In this document: positions 27,563 to 35,891 of the stretch, one piece after another
How the letters are laid out: each line of letters starts with the position of its first letter
Numbering within the stretch: the stretch's first letter is position 1
Assembly (NCBI GenBank): GCA_014859465.1
Contig: JACUUF010000014.1
Location: 1-50,735, forward strand
Reading direction: 5' to 3'
Length of the DNA stretch: 50,735 nt
From: Methyloprofundus sp.
Lineage (GTDB): Bacteria > Pseudomonadota > Gammaproteobacteria > Methylococcales > Methylomonadaceae
The notes under the pieces: generated by a model
Seen by the model: only the letters and a program-made list of their open reading frames with translations
Told to the model about the DNA's origin: nothing
Database searches by the model: none
Position numbers and translations under genes: made by a program

Positions 27563-27630
27563 CTGTAGGGCGCGGCTTTGTCCGCCTTGTGTGCTGCTTG
27601 GCATTGGCTTGCTAAAGCCGCGCCCTACAG
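27563..27630. repeat. REPIN-like inverted repeat, partly decayed
   Basis: Outer 17-bp perfect arms (27563-27579 and 27614-27630, beginning CTGTAGGGCGCGGC) match the arms of the element at 22536-22605. The inner parts have diverged. It lies between the predicted promoter and the P450 start, so it would be transcribed as a hairpin. Confidence 0.85.
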
Positions 27631-27673
27631 ATTTTGTTAAGTTGATGATGTAAATTTACACAGTGAACCCACG

Positions 27674-28984
27674 ATGCCTGATTCAAAACCATTAAATTTA
27701 CCTCCTGGCGAGGATATTGTCATTGATTACCATCAGCTTGAGCAGGTTCTGCCTAAACTGACCGACTTGGTAGCAATCCAAGGTAATGTCTTTAAAGCTA
27801 AATTTCCCGACCAAAATACTTGGGTTTATAACGTTTGTGATCCGGATATGGCTAAACATATTTTGGTGACTAATTATAAAAATTACAAAAAAGGCGTAGG
27901 CATTAAGCAGATTAATGTCTTGTTAGGGCGCGGTATTATTGTGAGTGAAGGCGATCTTTGGAAGCGCCAGCGTAAAATGATGCAGCCGCTATTTAGTCAT
28001 AAATTGCTGACCCAGCAATTACCCTTAATGACGCATTGTGCGGATAAGTTATTAGCCAGTTGGCATGAGGATATTGAAGCTGGTAAGCCGATTAATCTTA
28101 CTGAGTCTATGAGTCAAACGGCGCTAGATTTTATTTTACATGCTTTATTTAGTGAGGATTTAGAGCGCATTATTGCTGAAACCGGCGAGAATCCATTTCT
28201 TATGGTGACCGATGATTCCGCGCGGGATTTGCTGTTTGCACGGCGTTTTCGGCAGTTGACCCACTTAGTTAGCGATATGATGCAGCGACGCCGCGCAGAA
28301 AATCGCCAGCCTTTTGATTTGTTAACCATGGTCATGAACGCAATGGAAAAGCGTAGCGGTGCAGCTATGCCTGAGAAACTGCAAATCGATGAAATCCTGA
28401 CTATGATTATTGCCGGGCATGAAACCACGGCGAGTGTCTTAAATTGGACTTGGTATTTGCTCGCGCAACATGCGGCTATTGAACAGCAAGTGTTAGCGGA
28501 AAGTCTGCAATATATGCCACAAACCACTGAGCCGAGCATGGCAGATATTGCGCAATTAAAATTTACCGAGCAAGTATTAGAGGAATCTATGCGTTTATAT
28601 CCGCCTGTTTGGGTGCTAACCAGACAAGCGTTGGCGGATGATCACTATAAGGGCATTGATATTCCTGCGGGAACGGATATTTTGATTCCGCCTTATTTAA
28701 TGCACCGTAATACCGCTTATTGGCCCGATCCTGAAGTATTTGACCCGCAACGCTTTAGTCCAGAAAATAAAGCCACTCAGCATATAGGCACCTATTTGCC
28801 TTTTGCGATTGGCCCTAGGCGCTGCATAGGCGATAGTATGGCTATGCAGGAAATGGCGGTGCATATCAGCCGCATTATTCAGACAATACATTTCGAATTG
28901 ATTCCGGGGCAAACGGTTGAATTAGAGCCTCTGGTCAATTTAAGACCGAAACAAGACATCTTTTTACATGCAACTTACAGATAA
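27674..28984 (+). CDS. Cytochrome P450 monooxygenase
   Basis: 436 residues with no membrane anchor, a soluble bacterial P450. All core motifs are present: the C-helix WKRQRKMMQPLF, the I-helix AGHETT (247-252), the ExxR pair E304/R307, and the haem loop FAIGPRRC (F377 to Cys384, fitting FxxGxRxC). The sequence is nearer the fatty-acid-hydroxylase-like P450 groups than the CYP51 type, but the substrate is unknown. No ferredoxin or reductase is fused or adjacent. It starts a tight operon with an acyl-AMP ligase-ACP and a membrane acyltransferase, so an acyl chain, perhaps tethered to ACP, is the likely substrate. Confidence 0.93.
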   Translation: MPDSKPLNLPPGEDIVIDYHQLEQVLPKLTDLVAIQGNVFKAKFPDQNTWVYNVCDPDMAKHILVTNYKNYKKGVGIKQINVLLGRGIIVSEGDLWKRQRKMMQPLFSHKLLTQQLPLMTHCADKLLASWHEDIEAGKPINLTESMSQTALDFILHALFSEDLERIIAETGENPFLMVTDDSARDLLFARRFRQLTHLVSDMMQRRRAENRQPFDLLTMVMNAMEKRSGAAMPEKLQIDEILTMIIAGHETTASVLNWTWYLLAQHAAIEQQVLAESLQYMPQTTEPSMADIAQLKFTEQVLEESMRLYPPVWVLTRQALADDHYKGIDIPAGTDILIPPYLMHRNTAYWPDPEVFDPQRFSPENKATQHIGTYLPFAIGPRRCIGDSMAMQEMAVHISRIIQTIHFELIPGQTVELEPLVNLRPKQDIFLHATYR

Positions 28985-28991
28985 ACACGAC

Positions 28992-30959
28992 ATGAGCGAA
29001 AAATTTTTCCCCCTTACGCTAACCGAAGCCCTACAACACGCTGCTCAGGGTGATAAAAGTATTACCTATATAAAAGGTAAGCATGATGAAGTGACGGTGA
29101 GCTATGCGCAGTTATATCAACGTGCCTTAGGCTTGTTATATCAATTACAACAAGCGGGCATGCAGCAAGGGTATGAATTGATCTTGCTGGCAGATAATAA
29201 TGAGCAGTTTGTGGATGTCTTTTGGGCGGCTTTATTGGGCGGGATTATTGCTGTGCCTTTGAGTGCTACAAGTCAGAATGCCGCTTATAAACGTGTTTTA
29301 TCGGTTACCCAAAAATTACATAAGCCGTTTATTTGGGCTTCAGCCAGTACATTGCAAAACTTATTGCAGTATGCCGATGAACATCAGTTAGCAGAAATCA
29401 AGCCTTTGCTAGAAAAGCAAACCTTGATTGCCGAACAAGTTCAAACCGATCAAAATCAAGCAGAGCCTGCTGATATTCGCCCACAAGATACCGCCTTTAT
29501 TCAGTTCTCTTCTGGCTCAACAGGCGAGCCAAAAGGCGTGGTGCTGAGTCATCATAATTTAATAACTAATATCCGCTCCATTTTAATCGGTAGTGCGGCA
29601 ACGCAAGATGATGTTAGTTTAAGCTGGATGCCATTAACCCACGATATGGGCATTATTGGCTTTCATTTATCGCCTTTGGTGTTGAATACTGATGTTTATT
29701 TAATGTCGCCTGAGCTGTTTGTGCGCCGGCCAAATTTATGGCTGGATAAAATCAGTGAAAAACGCGCGACAGTCTCGGCATCGCCTAATTTTGGTTATCA
29801 GCATGTATTGAAATATTTTAATGCGGCAAAGCAGGGGGCTTTGAATTTGTCCTCCTTGCGCTTGATTTTTAATGGCGCGGAACAAATTTCTGCGCCTTTA
29901 TGTGCCCAATTCCAGCAGACTTTAAAGCCTTTTGGTTGCCGCGATACCGTTATTTTTCCTGTTTATGGTTTGGCTGAAGCGTCTTTGGCCGCTGCATTTA
30001 CTGAGCCTACAGCAAAAGTGCAGTCTATTTTTGTTAATCGCCAACAATTACAGTTAGGCGACCATATTGCCTTGGTGACTGGTGATGATGCGGATAGTCT
30101 GGAGCTAGTTTTGCTAGGAACCGCCGTGCCGAATACCGAGTTAATGGTTGCTGATGACACAGGAAAAGCATTGCCTGAGCAAACCTTAGGCCATGTCTTG
30201 ATTCGTGGCGAGAATGTGACTCAAGGTTATTATGATGACGCGCAGCTGAATGCTGAAACCATTAATCAAGAGGGCTGGTTAGATACCGGCGATATAGGTT
30301 TTATGTATCAAAAGCAGTTGGTATTAACGGGGCGATTTAAAGATTTAATTATCATTAATGGGCAAAATTATCACGCCCATGATTTAGAGCAATTATGCGA
30401 AGCTTTACCTGAAGTTGGCGAGCAAAAAGCCGCTGCCTGTACGATTCCAGGCAATAACGGTGAAGCTTTAGCTATTTTTGTTACTTATAAAGGTGAGCTT
30501 GGTGATTTTATTGCTATTGCCAATGCGATACGGAGCGCATTAGCCAAAGATGCGGGTATTGAAGTGGCGCAAGTTATTCCGGTTTCCGCCTATCCTAAAA
30601 CTACCAGCGGTAAGGTGCAGCGCTTTATTCTTGCCAATCATTATATCGCTGGAAAATATACGCATACGCTGGCGCAAATTAAGCAATTATCCTGCGCAGG
30701 CGTTGCCAGTGAAGTCAGTGCCGAGGGTTCTATAGAGCAGCAATTGATGCAGATTTGTCAGCAAGTGATACCTGAGCGCACGATTGCGCCAGACGATGAT
30801 TTATTTGAGATTGGCATCAGTTCACTTTCTTTGACTCAAATTCATGAACGCTTAGATCAACTTTTCCCAGACCAGATTGAGTTAACGGATTTGTTTGATT
30901 ACCCGAGTATTGCCCAGCTGGCTGCATTTTTACAACAAAACTCGCAAAAAGAGGCATAG
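28992..30959 (+). CDS. Fatty-acyl-AMP ligase fused to acyl carrier protein
   Basis: 655 residues from the ATG at 28992, preferred over an ATG at 28968 that lies inside the P450 gene. The adenylation domain has the P-loop FSSGSTGEPKG (about 172-182), the YGLAEASLAAAF block typical of FAAL-type ligases, and GDIGF plus GRFKDLIIINGQNYHAHDLE. The C-terminus is a carrier domain with the phosphopantetheine serine in EIGISSLSLTQ (about Ser611). FAALs activate fatty acids as acyl-AMP and load them onto ACP without CoA. The fusion implies that a free acid enters this pathway directly on its own carrier. It is 7 bp from the P450 and 4 bp from the acyltransferase gene. Confidence 0.88.
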   Translation: MSEKFFPLTLTEALQHAAQGDKSITYIKGKHDEVTVSYAQLYQRALGLLYQLQQAGMQQGYELILLADNNEQFVDVFWAALLGGIIAVPLSATSQNAAYKRVLSVTQKLHKPFIWASASTLQNLLQYADEHQLAEIKPLLEKQTLIAEQVQTDQNQAEPADIRPQDTAFIQFSSGSTGEPKGVVLSHHNLITNIRSILIGSAATQDDVSLSWMPLTHDMGIIGFHLSPLVLNTDVYLMSPELFVRRPNLWLDKISEKRATVSASPNFGYQHVLKYFNAAKQGALNLSSLRLIFNGAEQISAPLCAQFQQTLKPFGCRDTVIFPVYGLAEASLAAAFTEPTAKVQSIFVNRQQLQLGDHIALVTGDDADSLELVLLGTAVPNTELMVADDTGKALPEQTLGHVLIRGENVTQGYYDDAQLNAETINQEGWLDTGDIGFMYQKQLVLTGRFKDLIIINGQNYHAHDLEQLCEALPEVGEQKAAACTIPGNNGEALAIFVTYKGELGDFIAIANAIRSALAKDAGIEVAQVIPVSAYPKTTSGKVQRFILANHYIAGKYTHTLAQIKQLSCAGVASEVSAEGSIEQQLMQICQQVIPERTIAPDDDLFEIGISSLSLTQIHERLDQLFPDQIELTDLFDYPSIAQLAAFLQQNSQKEA

Positions 30960-30963
30960 GCTT

Positions 30964-31659
30964 GTGAAATATTGGCTAAATAGACTACTGAAGCAAAAGC
31001 TCGCGCCTGCGATTTTGACCGGCTATATTCAGATGTTACATAGAAGCTGTAAAATCAATATAGTAGGTGCAGAAAACTTACACGCCTTTATAGCGGCAGA
31101 GCAGCCTATGCTGCCTTGTTATTGGCATCAGCAAATGACATTTTCGATTAACTTTTTACTCGGCTTGCGTGAGCAAGGAGTCAAAACCAGTGTTTTGGTC
31201 AGCCCTTCTAAAGATGGCGATATAGGCGATGCAGTTTTAACCAAGCTGGGTGTGGCCGTTATTCGTGGCTCGGAACATCGTACCGGCGCGCTGGCGATGC
31301 GTGATATTTATCAAGCGATTAGCAAAGATAAATGCAGTGTAGGAACCGCAGTTGATGGGCCTTTAGGTCCCGCTCGGGAAGCTAAAATCGGTGTGGTAAC
31401 CCTGGCGCAACTGAGTGGTGCGCCGCTTATTCCCATTGCTAATGCTTGTAGCCGGAAAATTCACTTGAAAAGCTGGGATAATTTCTTTTTGCCTTTGCCG
31501 TATAGTAGGGTACAAATAGTTGTTGGTGAGCCGATTATCGTAGAAAAGCGGGTGTCTCCCGAGCAAATTAGCGGATTGCAACAACAGCTAACCCAGCAGC
31601 TGAATGCCTTGAGCGAGCAAGCTGAAGCGTTAGTGTCCAGTTTTAGTCTTTATGAGTAA
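30964..31659 (+). CDS. DUF374 lysophospholipid-acyltransferase family protein
   Basis: 231 residues from a GTG start with AGAGG at 30950-30954; the longer open frame reads back into the ligase gene. DUF374-type motifs are PCYWHQQMTFS, SPSKDGDIGDAVLTKLG, VIRGSEHRTG, and the DGPLGPAREAK loop, with a conserved GAPLIPIANACS. Relatives transfer acyl groups to lipid or lipid-A-like acceptors at the inner membrane, and similar enzymes occur in aryl-polyene clusters. Here it is the last gene before a terminator, so it may move the ACP-bound product of this operon to a lipid or sugar acceptor. Confidence 0.85.
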   Translation: MKYWLNRLLKQKLAPAILTGYIQMLHRSCKINIVGAENLHAFIAAEQPMLPCYWHQQMTFSINFLLGLREQGVKTSVLVSPSKDGDIGDAVLTKLGVAVIRGSEHRTGALAMRDIYQAISKDKCSVGTAVDGPLGPAREAKIGVVTLAQLSGAPLIPIANACSRKIHLKSWDNFFLPLPYSRVQIVVGEPIIVEKRVSPEQISGLQQQLTQQLNALSEQAEALVSSFSLYE

Positions 31660-31683
31660 TGCAGGGGCGAGGAGAAGAACAAG

Positions 31684-31705
31684 GCAGCAGTGATTGCTGC
31701 TTTTT
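31684..31705 (+). terminator. Rho-independent terminator after the acyltransferase gene
   Basis: GCAGCA (31684-31689), a 5-base loop, TGCTGC (31695-31700), then TTTTT. It closes the P450-ligase-acyltransferase operon. Confidence 0.7.
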
Positions 31706-31805
31706 GTGGTTTTCCTGTCAGGCGCTTGTTTTTGAGAGTCTAGTTTATTGGCTACGCTTGGGTGTGGTAATTTTTAGATCAATATCAATTTAAAAGGAAT
31801 ATAAA

Positions 31806-32237
31806 ATGAAAAAATCAGTCTTAGGCTTATTTGCCAGTTCACTTTTTTTAATGTCTTTTTCTTTCACTGTAAAAGCAGAAGAATGTGACTTGAAATATAC
31901 GATGAAAGGCTGGTCAGCTTTTTATAAAACCTATAAAGGCTCGGGCGTTGTGACCTGTCCGAGTGGTAAAAGGGCCAATGTAAATTTGAGTCTACAAGGT
32001 GGTGGTTTTACGTTTGGCGCTTCAGAAATTACTGAGGGTAAAGGTAAAATCCGTGGCGTACAAAGTATTGATGATATTTATGGTGGCGCCTTCGAGTTAG
32101 GCGGGCATGCTGGATTTGGTAAATCAGTTGAAGTGCGTTGGATACCAAGAGGCGCACGCACTGTGACCTTATCAGGAAAAGGTACTGGCTATGATCTAGG
32201 TTGGTCGATGGGGAGCTTTAAAATTAGCAAGCCTTAA
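31806..32237 (+). CDS. Small secreted glycine-rich protein of unknown family
   Basis: 143 residues. An N-terminal signal peptide (MKKSVLGLFASSLFLMSFSF... cut likely after VKA) leaves about 119 residues. The mature part has two Cys (EECDLKY and VVTCPSGKRA), many Gly and alternating beta-prone segments (NVNLSLQGGGFTFGASEI, GTGYDLGWSMGSFKISK), suggesting a small beta protein in the periplasm or outside. I do not recognise it; there is loose resemblance to DUF992- or SYLF-like secreted proteins. AAGGA (31793-31797) precedes the ATG. It has its own terminator on each side, which fits strong separate expression. Confidence 0.7.
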   Translation: MKKSVLGLFASSLFLMSFSFTVKAEECDLKYTMKGWSAFYKTYKGSGVVTCPSGKRANVNLSLQGGGFTFGASEITEGKGKIRGVQSIDDIYGGAFELGGHAGFGKSVEVRWIPRGARTVTLSGKGTGYDLGWSMGSFKISKP

Positions 32238-32252
32238 ATCTTATTATCAATA

Positions 32253-32319
32253 GCAGGGTGGACTTTAATCGACTTGTCTTGCGTGCATTAACGCACTAAA
32301 GCTTCACTCTGCATTTTTT
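32253..32319 (+). terminator. Terminator with long imperfect stem after the secreted-protein gene
   Basis: Arms 32253-32266 and 32298-32312 pair with a few mismatches, an inner GCGT/ACGC hairpin sits between them, and TTTTTT follows (32314-32319). The next gene begins 23 bp later. Confidence 0.6.
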
Positions 32320-32342
32320 AAGTTATTGGAAGTAAATAAAAT

Positions 32343-33848
32343 ATGGCTGTTGTCGTCATTGGTAGTGGCATAGGTGGTTTAACTGCTGCGGCTTTATTGG
32401 CAAAAGCGGGACGACAAGTGTTAGTGTTAGAACAGCATGATCGTGCGGGCGGTTATGCACACGGCTTTAAACGCAAAAAATACATCTTTGATGCGGGCGT
32501 TCATCTCACCAGTGGTTGTGCAATGCAAGGCTTTGAGGGCGGGCAAATTATTCGTAAAGTATTGCAAGCTATCAATAGCTATGAACAGCTTGAGTTTATT
32601 AAAATCAACCCTTTTGCCTTTGTTTCGCTCCCCCAATTATCAGTGGAGTTACCTTCTTCTATCGATGCGCTTGTTCAGCAGCTTGGTGACTTGTTTCCAC
32701 AAGAGCGCCAAGGTTTGCATGACTTATTAGTGCTGTGCTTGCAATTAGCCGAGCAAGTTACTAAAGCCGATGATGTCATGGCGTCTCCCGATCTGAACCA
32801 TCTTAATTCTGAATTAACTCTCTTGTTTAAATATCGACGCTGTACCTTGGCCGATGTCTGGGATGATTATATTCGTGAGCCACAATTACAGGGCATTTTT
32901 GCCGCATTATGGCCGTATTTAGGCTTGCCACCTGAGAAAGTCTCCTTTGTTTATTGGGCGAGCATGTTGATAGGCTATATTGAGGATGGCGCTTATTATT
33001 GTAAAGGCGGTTTTCAAGGTTTTGCTGATGCTTTGGTTGCTGGCTTAAAACAAGCGGGCGGAGCTATTCGCTTTAAGAGTAAAGTTGAGCGCATTGTCGT
33101 GCGCGATAATCAGGTACAAGGCGTGCGCTTATTTTCTGGCGAATTCATCGCAGCAAATACGGTTATTTCCAATGCAGATATGCGCTTAACGGTGCAAGAT
33201 TTAATAGGAGCAAGCTATTTTCCTAAGCGTTATGTAGCACGTTTAAAGCGGATGCAAGCATCTTTGTCTATTTTCGTGGTCTATATTGCGACTGATTTAG
33301 ATATGATCGAAGCGGGGGCGCATCATGAGGGTTTTTATTATGATGAGCTGGATCATGAAGTTAATTATAATAGCTCCCTGCAAGGGAATTTATCTTGGTT
33401 AAGTATTACTATCCCTACGCTAGTAGATGAGAGTTTAGCGCCGAAAGGTGAGCATTTGGTCATGTTGACCACTTTGGCAAACTTCGATCAAAAGGAGCAT
33501 TGGGCAGAAGAAAAACAAGAATATGTCGAAAAAATGCTTAAATTTGCCGATAAAAAAATTCCAGGCTTACAAAAACATGCGTTATTTATAGAATCGGGTT
33601 CTCCCAAAACTCTGCAGCGCTATACCTTAAATTATAAAGGCGCCGCTTATGGTTGGGATGTTAGCCCAGAGCAAGTGGGCGCAAATCGCATAGCTAATCA
33701 AGCCCCGATTGAAGGGCTTTATTTTGCCGGGCATTGGACAACACCGGGTGGTGGCGTCTATGGTGTTAGTTATTCGGGTGTGCAAACCGCACAAAAAATT
33801 TTAGGTTTGAGCCAACAACAAGAACTTTGGGATTTATGTGCTTTATAG
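32343..33848 (+). CDS. CrtI/retinol-reductase-like FAD-dependent oxidoreductase
   Basis: 501 residues. The N-terminal dinucleotide fold has GSGIGG (7-12) and ends in the E of VLVLEQH. The blocks GGYAHGFKRKKYIFDAGVHL and, at the C-terminus, GLYFAGHWTTPGGGVYGVSY are typical of the phytoene desaturase / all-trans-retinol 13,14-reductase / CrtO superfamily. Such enzymes oxidise, isomerise or saturate conjugated polyene chains. There is no phytoene synthase or other carotenoid gene nearby, so a polyene or polyunsaturated acyl substrate made by the neighbouring genes is a reasonable guess. It precedes the halogenase-family gene by 128 bp, a region containing a REP-like string. Confidence 0.87.
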   Translation: MAVVVIGSGIGGLTAAALLAKAGRQVLVLEQHDRAGGYAHGFKRKKYIFDAGVHLTSGCAMQGFEGGQIIRKVLQAINSYEQLEFIKINPFAFVSLPQLSVELPSSIDALVQQLGDLFPQERQGLHDLLVLCLQLAEQVTKADDVMASPDLNHLNSELTLLFKYRRCTLADVWDDYIREPQLQGIFAALWPYLGLPPEKVSFVYWASMLIGYIEDGAYYCKGGFQGFADALVAGLKQAGGAIRFKSKVERIVVRDNQVQGVRLFSGEFIAANTVISNADMRLTVQDLIGASYFPKRYVARLKRMQASLSIFVVYIATDLDMIEAGAHHEGFYYDELDHEVNYNSSLQGNLSWLSITIPTLVDESLAPKGEHLVMLTTLANFDQKEHWAEEKQEYVEKMLKFADKKIPGLQKHALFIESGSPKTLQRYTLNYKGAAYGWDVSPEQVGANRIANQAPIEGLYFAGHWTTPGGGVYGVSYSGVQTAQKILGLSQQQELWDLCAL

Positions 33849-33976
33849 CCAAGCTGCGCGCGCTTCAGTGCGCTAGAGTGCATTAATCGAGATACAAAGG
33901 GACTGCGCTCGCCCTACATTTTGCCATTGTGTGGGCAATTAATCGTACTCAGGTACTTTAAAGTAAGAAGGTTTTA

Positions 33977-35569
33977 ATGCACCAACAGTATGATGTGCTC
34001 ATTATGGGCGGTGGCTTGTCTGGGTTAACTTTAGCCATACAGCTGAAACGCAAAGTTGCCAGTTTGCGTATTTTAATAGCAGAGCAAGCTGCACATCCAG
34101 CCCCTGAAGCGGCGCATAAAGTGGGTGAATCTTCAGTCGAAATCGCCAGTCATTATTTTGAAAATATCTTAGGCTTAAAGGCGCAATTAGATAATGAGTT
34201 ACCCAAATTAGGCCTGCGTTTTTTTTATACCTTGGGCGCTAATGCAGAGATAAGCAAACGTATCGAATTAGGGCCAAGTGATTTTCCAGCCGCTAAAAGC
34301 TATCAATTAGATCGGGGCCGATTTGAAAATGCATTAGCTGTTCAGTGTTTGCAATTAGGTATAGATTTTCAAGATAATTGTAAAGTTAAAGCGATTGCTC
34401 TTGGTCAAAGTCAGCATCAAATAACTCTGCTGCATAATGACCAGGAAAGTGTTGTGCAAACTAACTGGTTGGTTGATTCAACGGGCCGAATGAGCTTATT
34501 GAAACGTAAATTAAAATTAGCCAAACCCGCCTATCATGATATTAATGCGTCTTGGTTTCGTATCAATCATGCAATTAATATTGATAACTGGAGTCAGAAG
34601 CCAGACTGGCAAGATCGCGTCAAAGCACCACGGCGACTCAGCACTAACCATTTATTAGGTAAAGGTTATTGGGTTTGGTTAATTCCCTTATCATCAGGCG
34701 CAACCAGTATCGGGATTGTTGCCGACGCCAAAATTCATCCCTATGCAGAAATTAACACCTTTGAGCGCGCAAAAGTGTGGCTGAAAAAATACGAACCTCA
34801 ATGTGCGCAGATGCTTGACCAGCACTTAGATAAGTTTCAGGATTTTCTAACGCTGAAGCATTATTCACATAATTGCAAAAAAATGTATTCGACTGATGGT
34901 TGGGCAATTACAGGCGATGCCGGCGTTTTTCTTGATCCCTTTTATTCGCCGGGCAGCGATTTTATTGCTCTCAATAATGGCTTTATTAGCGACCTGATTA
35001 TTAAGCAATATACGGGGGAAGATATTGCTGTCAGAACAGAGCAATATGAAAAGCTATTCCGAACTTTATTTTTAGCATTCTGCCCCGTTTATGAAGATCA
35101 GTACCCGATCATGGCGAATGCCAAAGTGATGAGTATAAAAATCATTTGGGATTACACGCTTTATTGGAGTGGCGCGGCTTTATTATTTTTTAGAGATAAA
35201 TTCTGTGATCTGGAATTTATGCAAATTACCGCAAACTCTTTACAGCAAATTTATCAGATTAATTTGCAGATGCAGGGCTTTTTTCGGCAGTGGGCAGACA
35301 TCGATTTATCCAGTGCTAAGAAGAGCGATATTTTTATCAATTACAGTAAGATTGAATTTTTGCAGCAATTAAATAAAGACTTGGTTAAAGAGTGCGATGA
35401 TCAGCGATTACAACAGCAACTAGCACAAAATATTGACTTGATTCGCGAGTTGGCCGGTGAAATTGTTGCCGAAGCGTGTATCGGCTTTCCTGAGTTAAAG
35501 GGATACGTCTCTGGAATACCTGCGAGTCAGGAGAGATATTTAGCGGATGTTTTTGCGTTGTTTCGCTAG
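33977..35569 (+). CDS. Flavin-dependent halogenase-family protein (WxWxIP present)
   Basis: 530 residues. The N-terminal FAD motif is GGGLSG (11-16), KVGES is at 48-52, and PKLGLRFF (76-83) lies where halogenases have their active-site region. WVWLIP (232-237) fits the WxWxIP motif characteristic of flavin-dependent halogenases, and GDAGVFLDPFYSPGSDF (313-329) completes the FAD site. The protein belongs to the tryptophan-halogenase / carrier-protein-halogenase superfamily. Similar proteins appear in xanthomonadin and aryl-polyene clusters. The halogenating lysine cannot be assigned with certainty by eye, so a monooxygenase-like role is also possible. No flavin reductase is adjacent. Confidence 0.8.
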   Translation: MHQQYDVLIMGGGLSGLTLAIQLKRKVASLRILIAEQAAHPAPEAAHKVGESSVEIASHYFENILGLKAQLDNELPKLGLRFFYTLGANAEISKRIELGPSDFPAAKSYQLDRGRFENALAVQCLQLGIDFQDNCKVKAIALGQSQHQITLLHNDQESVVQTNWLVDSTGRMSLLKRKLKLAKPAYHDINASWFRINHAINIDNWSQKPDWQDRVKAPRRLSTNHLLGKGYWVWLIPLSSGATSIGIVADAKIHPYAEINTFERAKVWLKKYEPQCAQMLDQHLDKFQDFLTLKHYSHNCKKMYSTDGWAITGDAGVFLDPFYSPGSDFIALNNGFISDLIIKQYTGEDIAVRTEQYEKLFRTLFLAFCPVYEDQYPIMANAKVMSIKIIWDYTLYWSGAALLFFRDKFCDLEFMQITANSLQQIYQINLQMQGFFRQWADIDLSSAKKSDIFINYSKIEFLQQLNKDLVKECDDQRLQQQLAQNIDLIRELAGEIVAEACIGFPELKGYVSGIPASQERYLADVFALFR

Positions 35570-35571
35570 CT

Positions 35572-35776
35572 AATTAACCTGAGTTCGGGATAATAGTTAT
35601 TGATTTTAAAGGGGATTTTTATATTTCCATGATTTTCCTAGCCAAATCATGCAGATACCCCCTTAAAAGGCGACTTAAAAATCCAAGATTATTTGTATTT
35701 TTAGACAAAAATACATAAATATAACTGTAACAACTAGATATTAAAGGGATTTTCTTATCCCGAACTCAGGTTAATT
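35572..35776. mobile_element. MITE-like element with perfect 22-bp terminal inverted repeats
   Basis: 205 bp with no ORF. The left arm 35572-35593 (core CCTGAGTTCGGGATAA) and right arm 35755-35776 are exact reverse complements. The outermost bases include TTAA on both sides, which could be part of the arms or a target duplication. The interior is AT-rich with a second 'TTAAAGGGGATTTT / TTAAAGGGATTTTC' echo. It starts 2 bp after the halogenase-family stop and separates two convergent gene groups. A non-autonomous transposon is the best reading. The flank 35777-35891 is AT-rich and empty. Confidence 0.7.
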
Positions 35777-35891
35777 AGTAATCTCGTCGCTTTATGGAAT
35801 AAATGGCGTTTCGTTTTAAATGAAGATATTTGCAAAAAATAATAAGCTAGATTCATGCTTTAACAGCAAATTTTCTTTCTACCTTTATTAT

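Noticed and set aside
33896..33920. Single GC-rich string resembling half of a REP
   Set aside because: No inverted partner nearby and only partial similarity to the REPIN arms.
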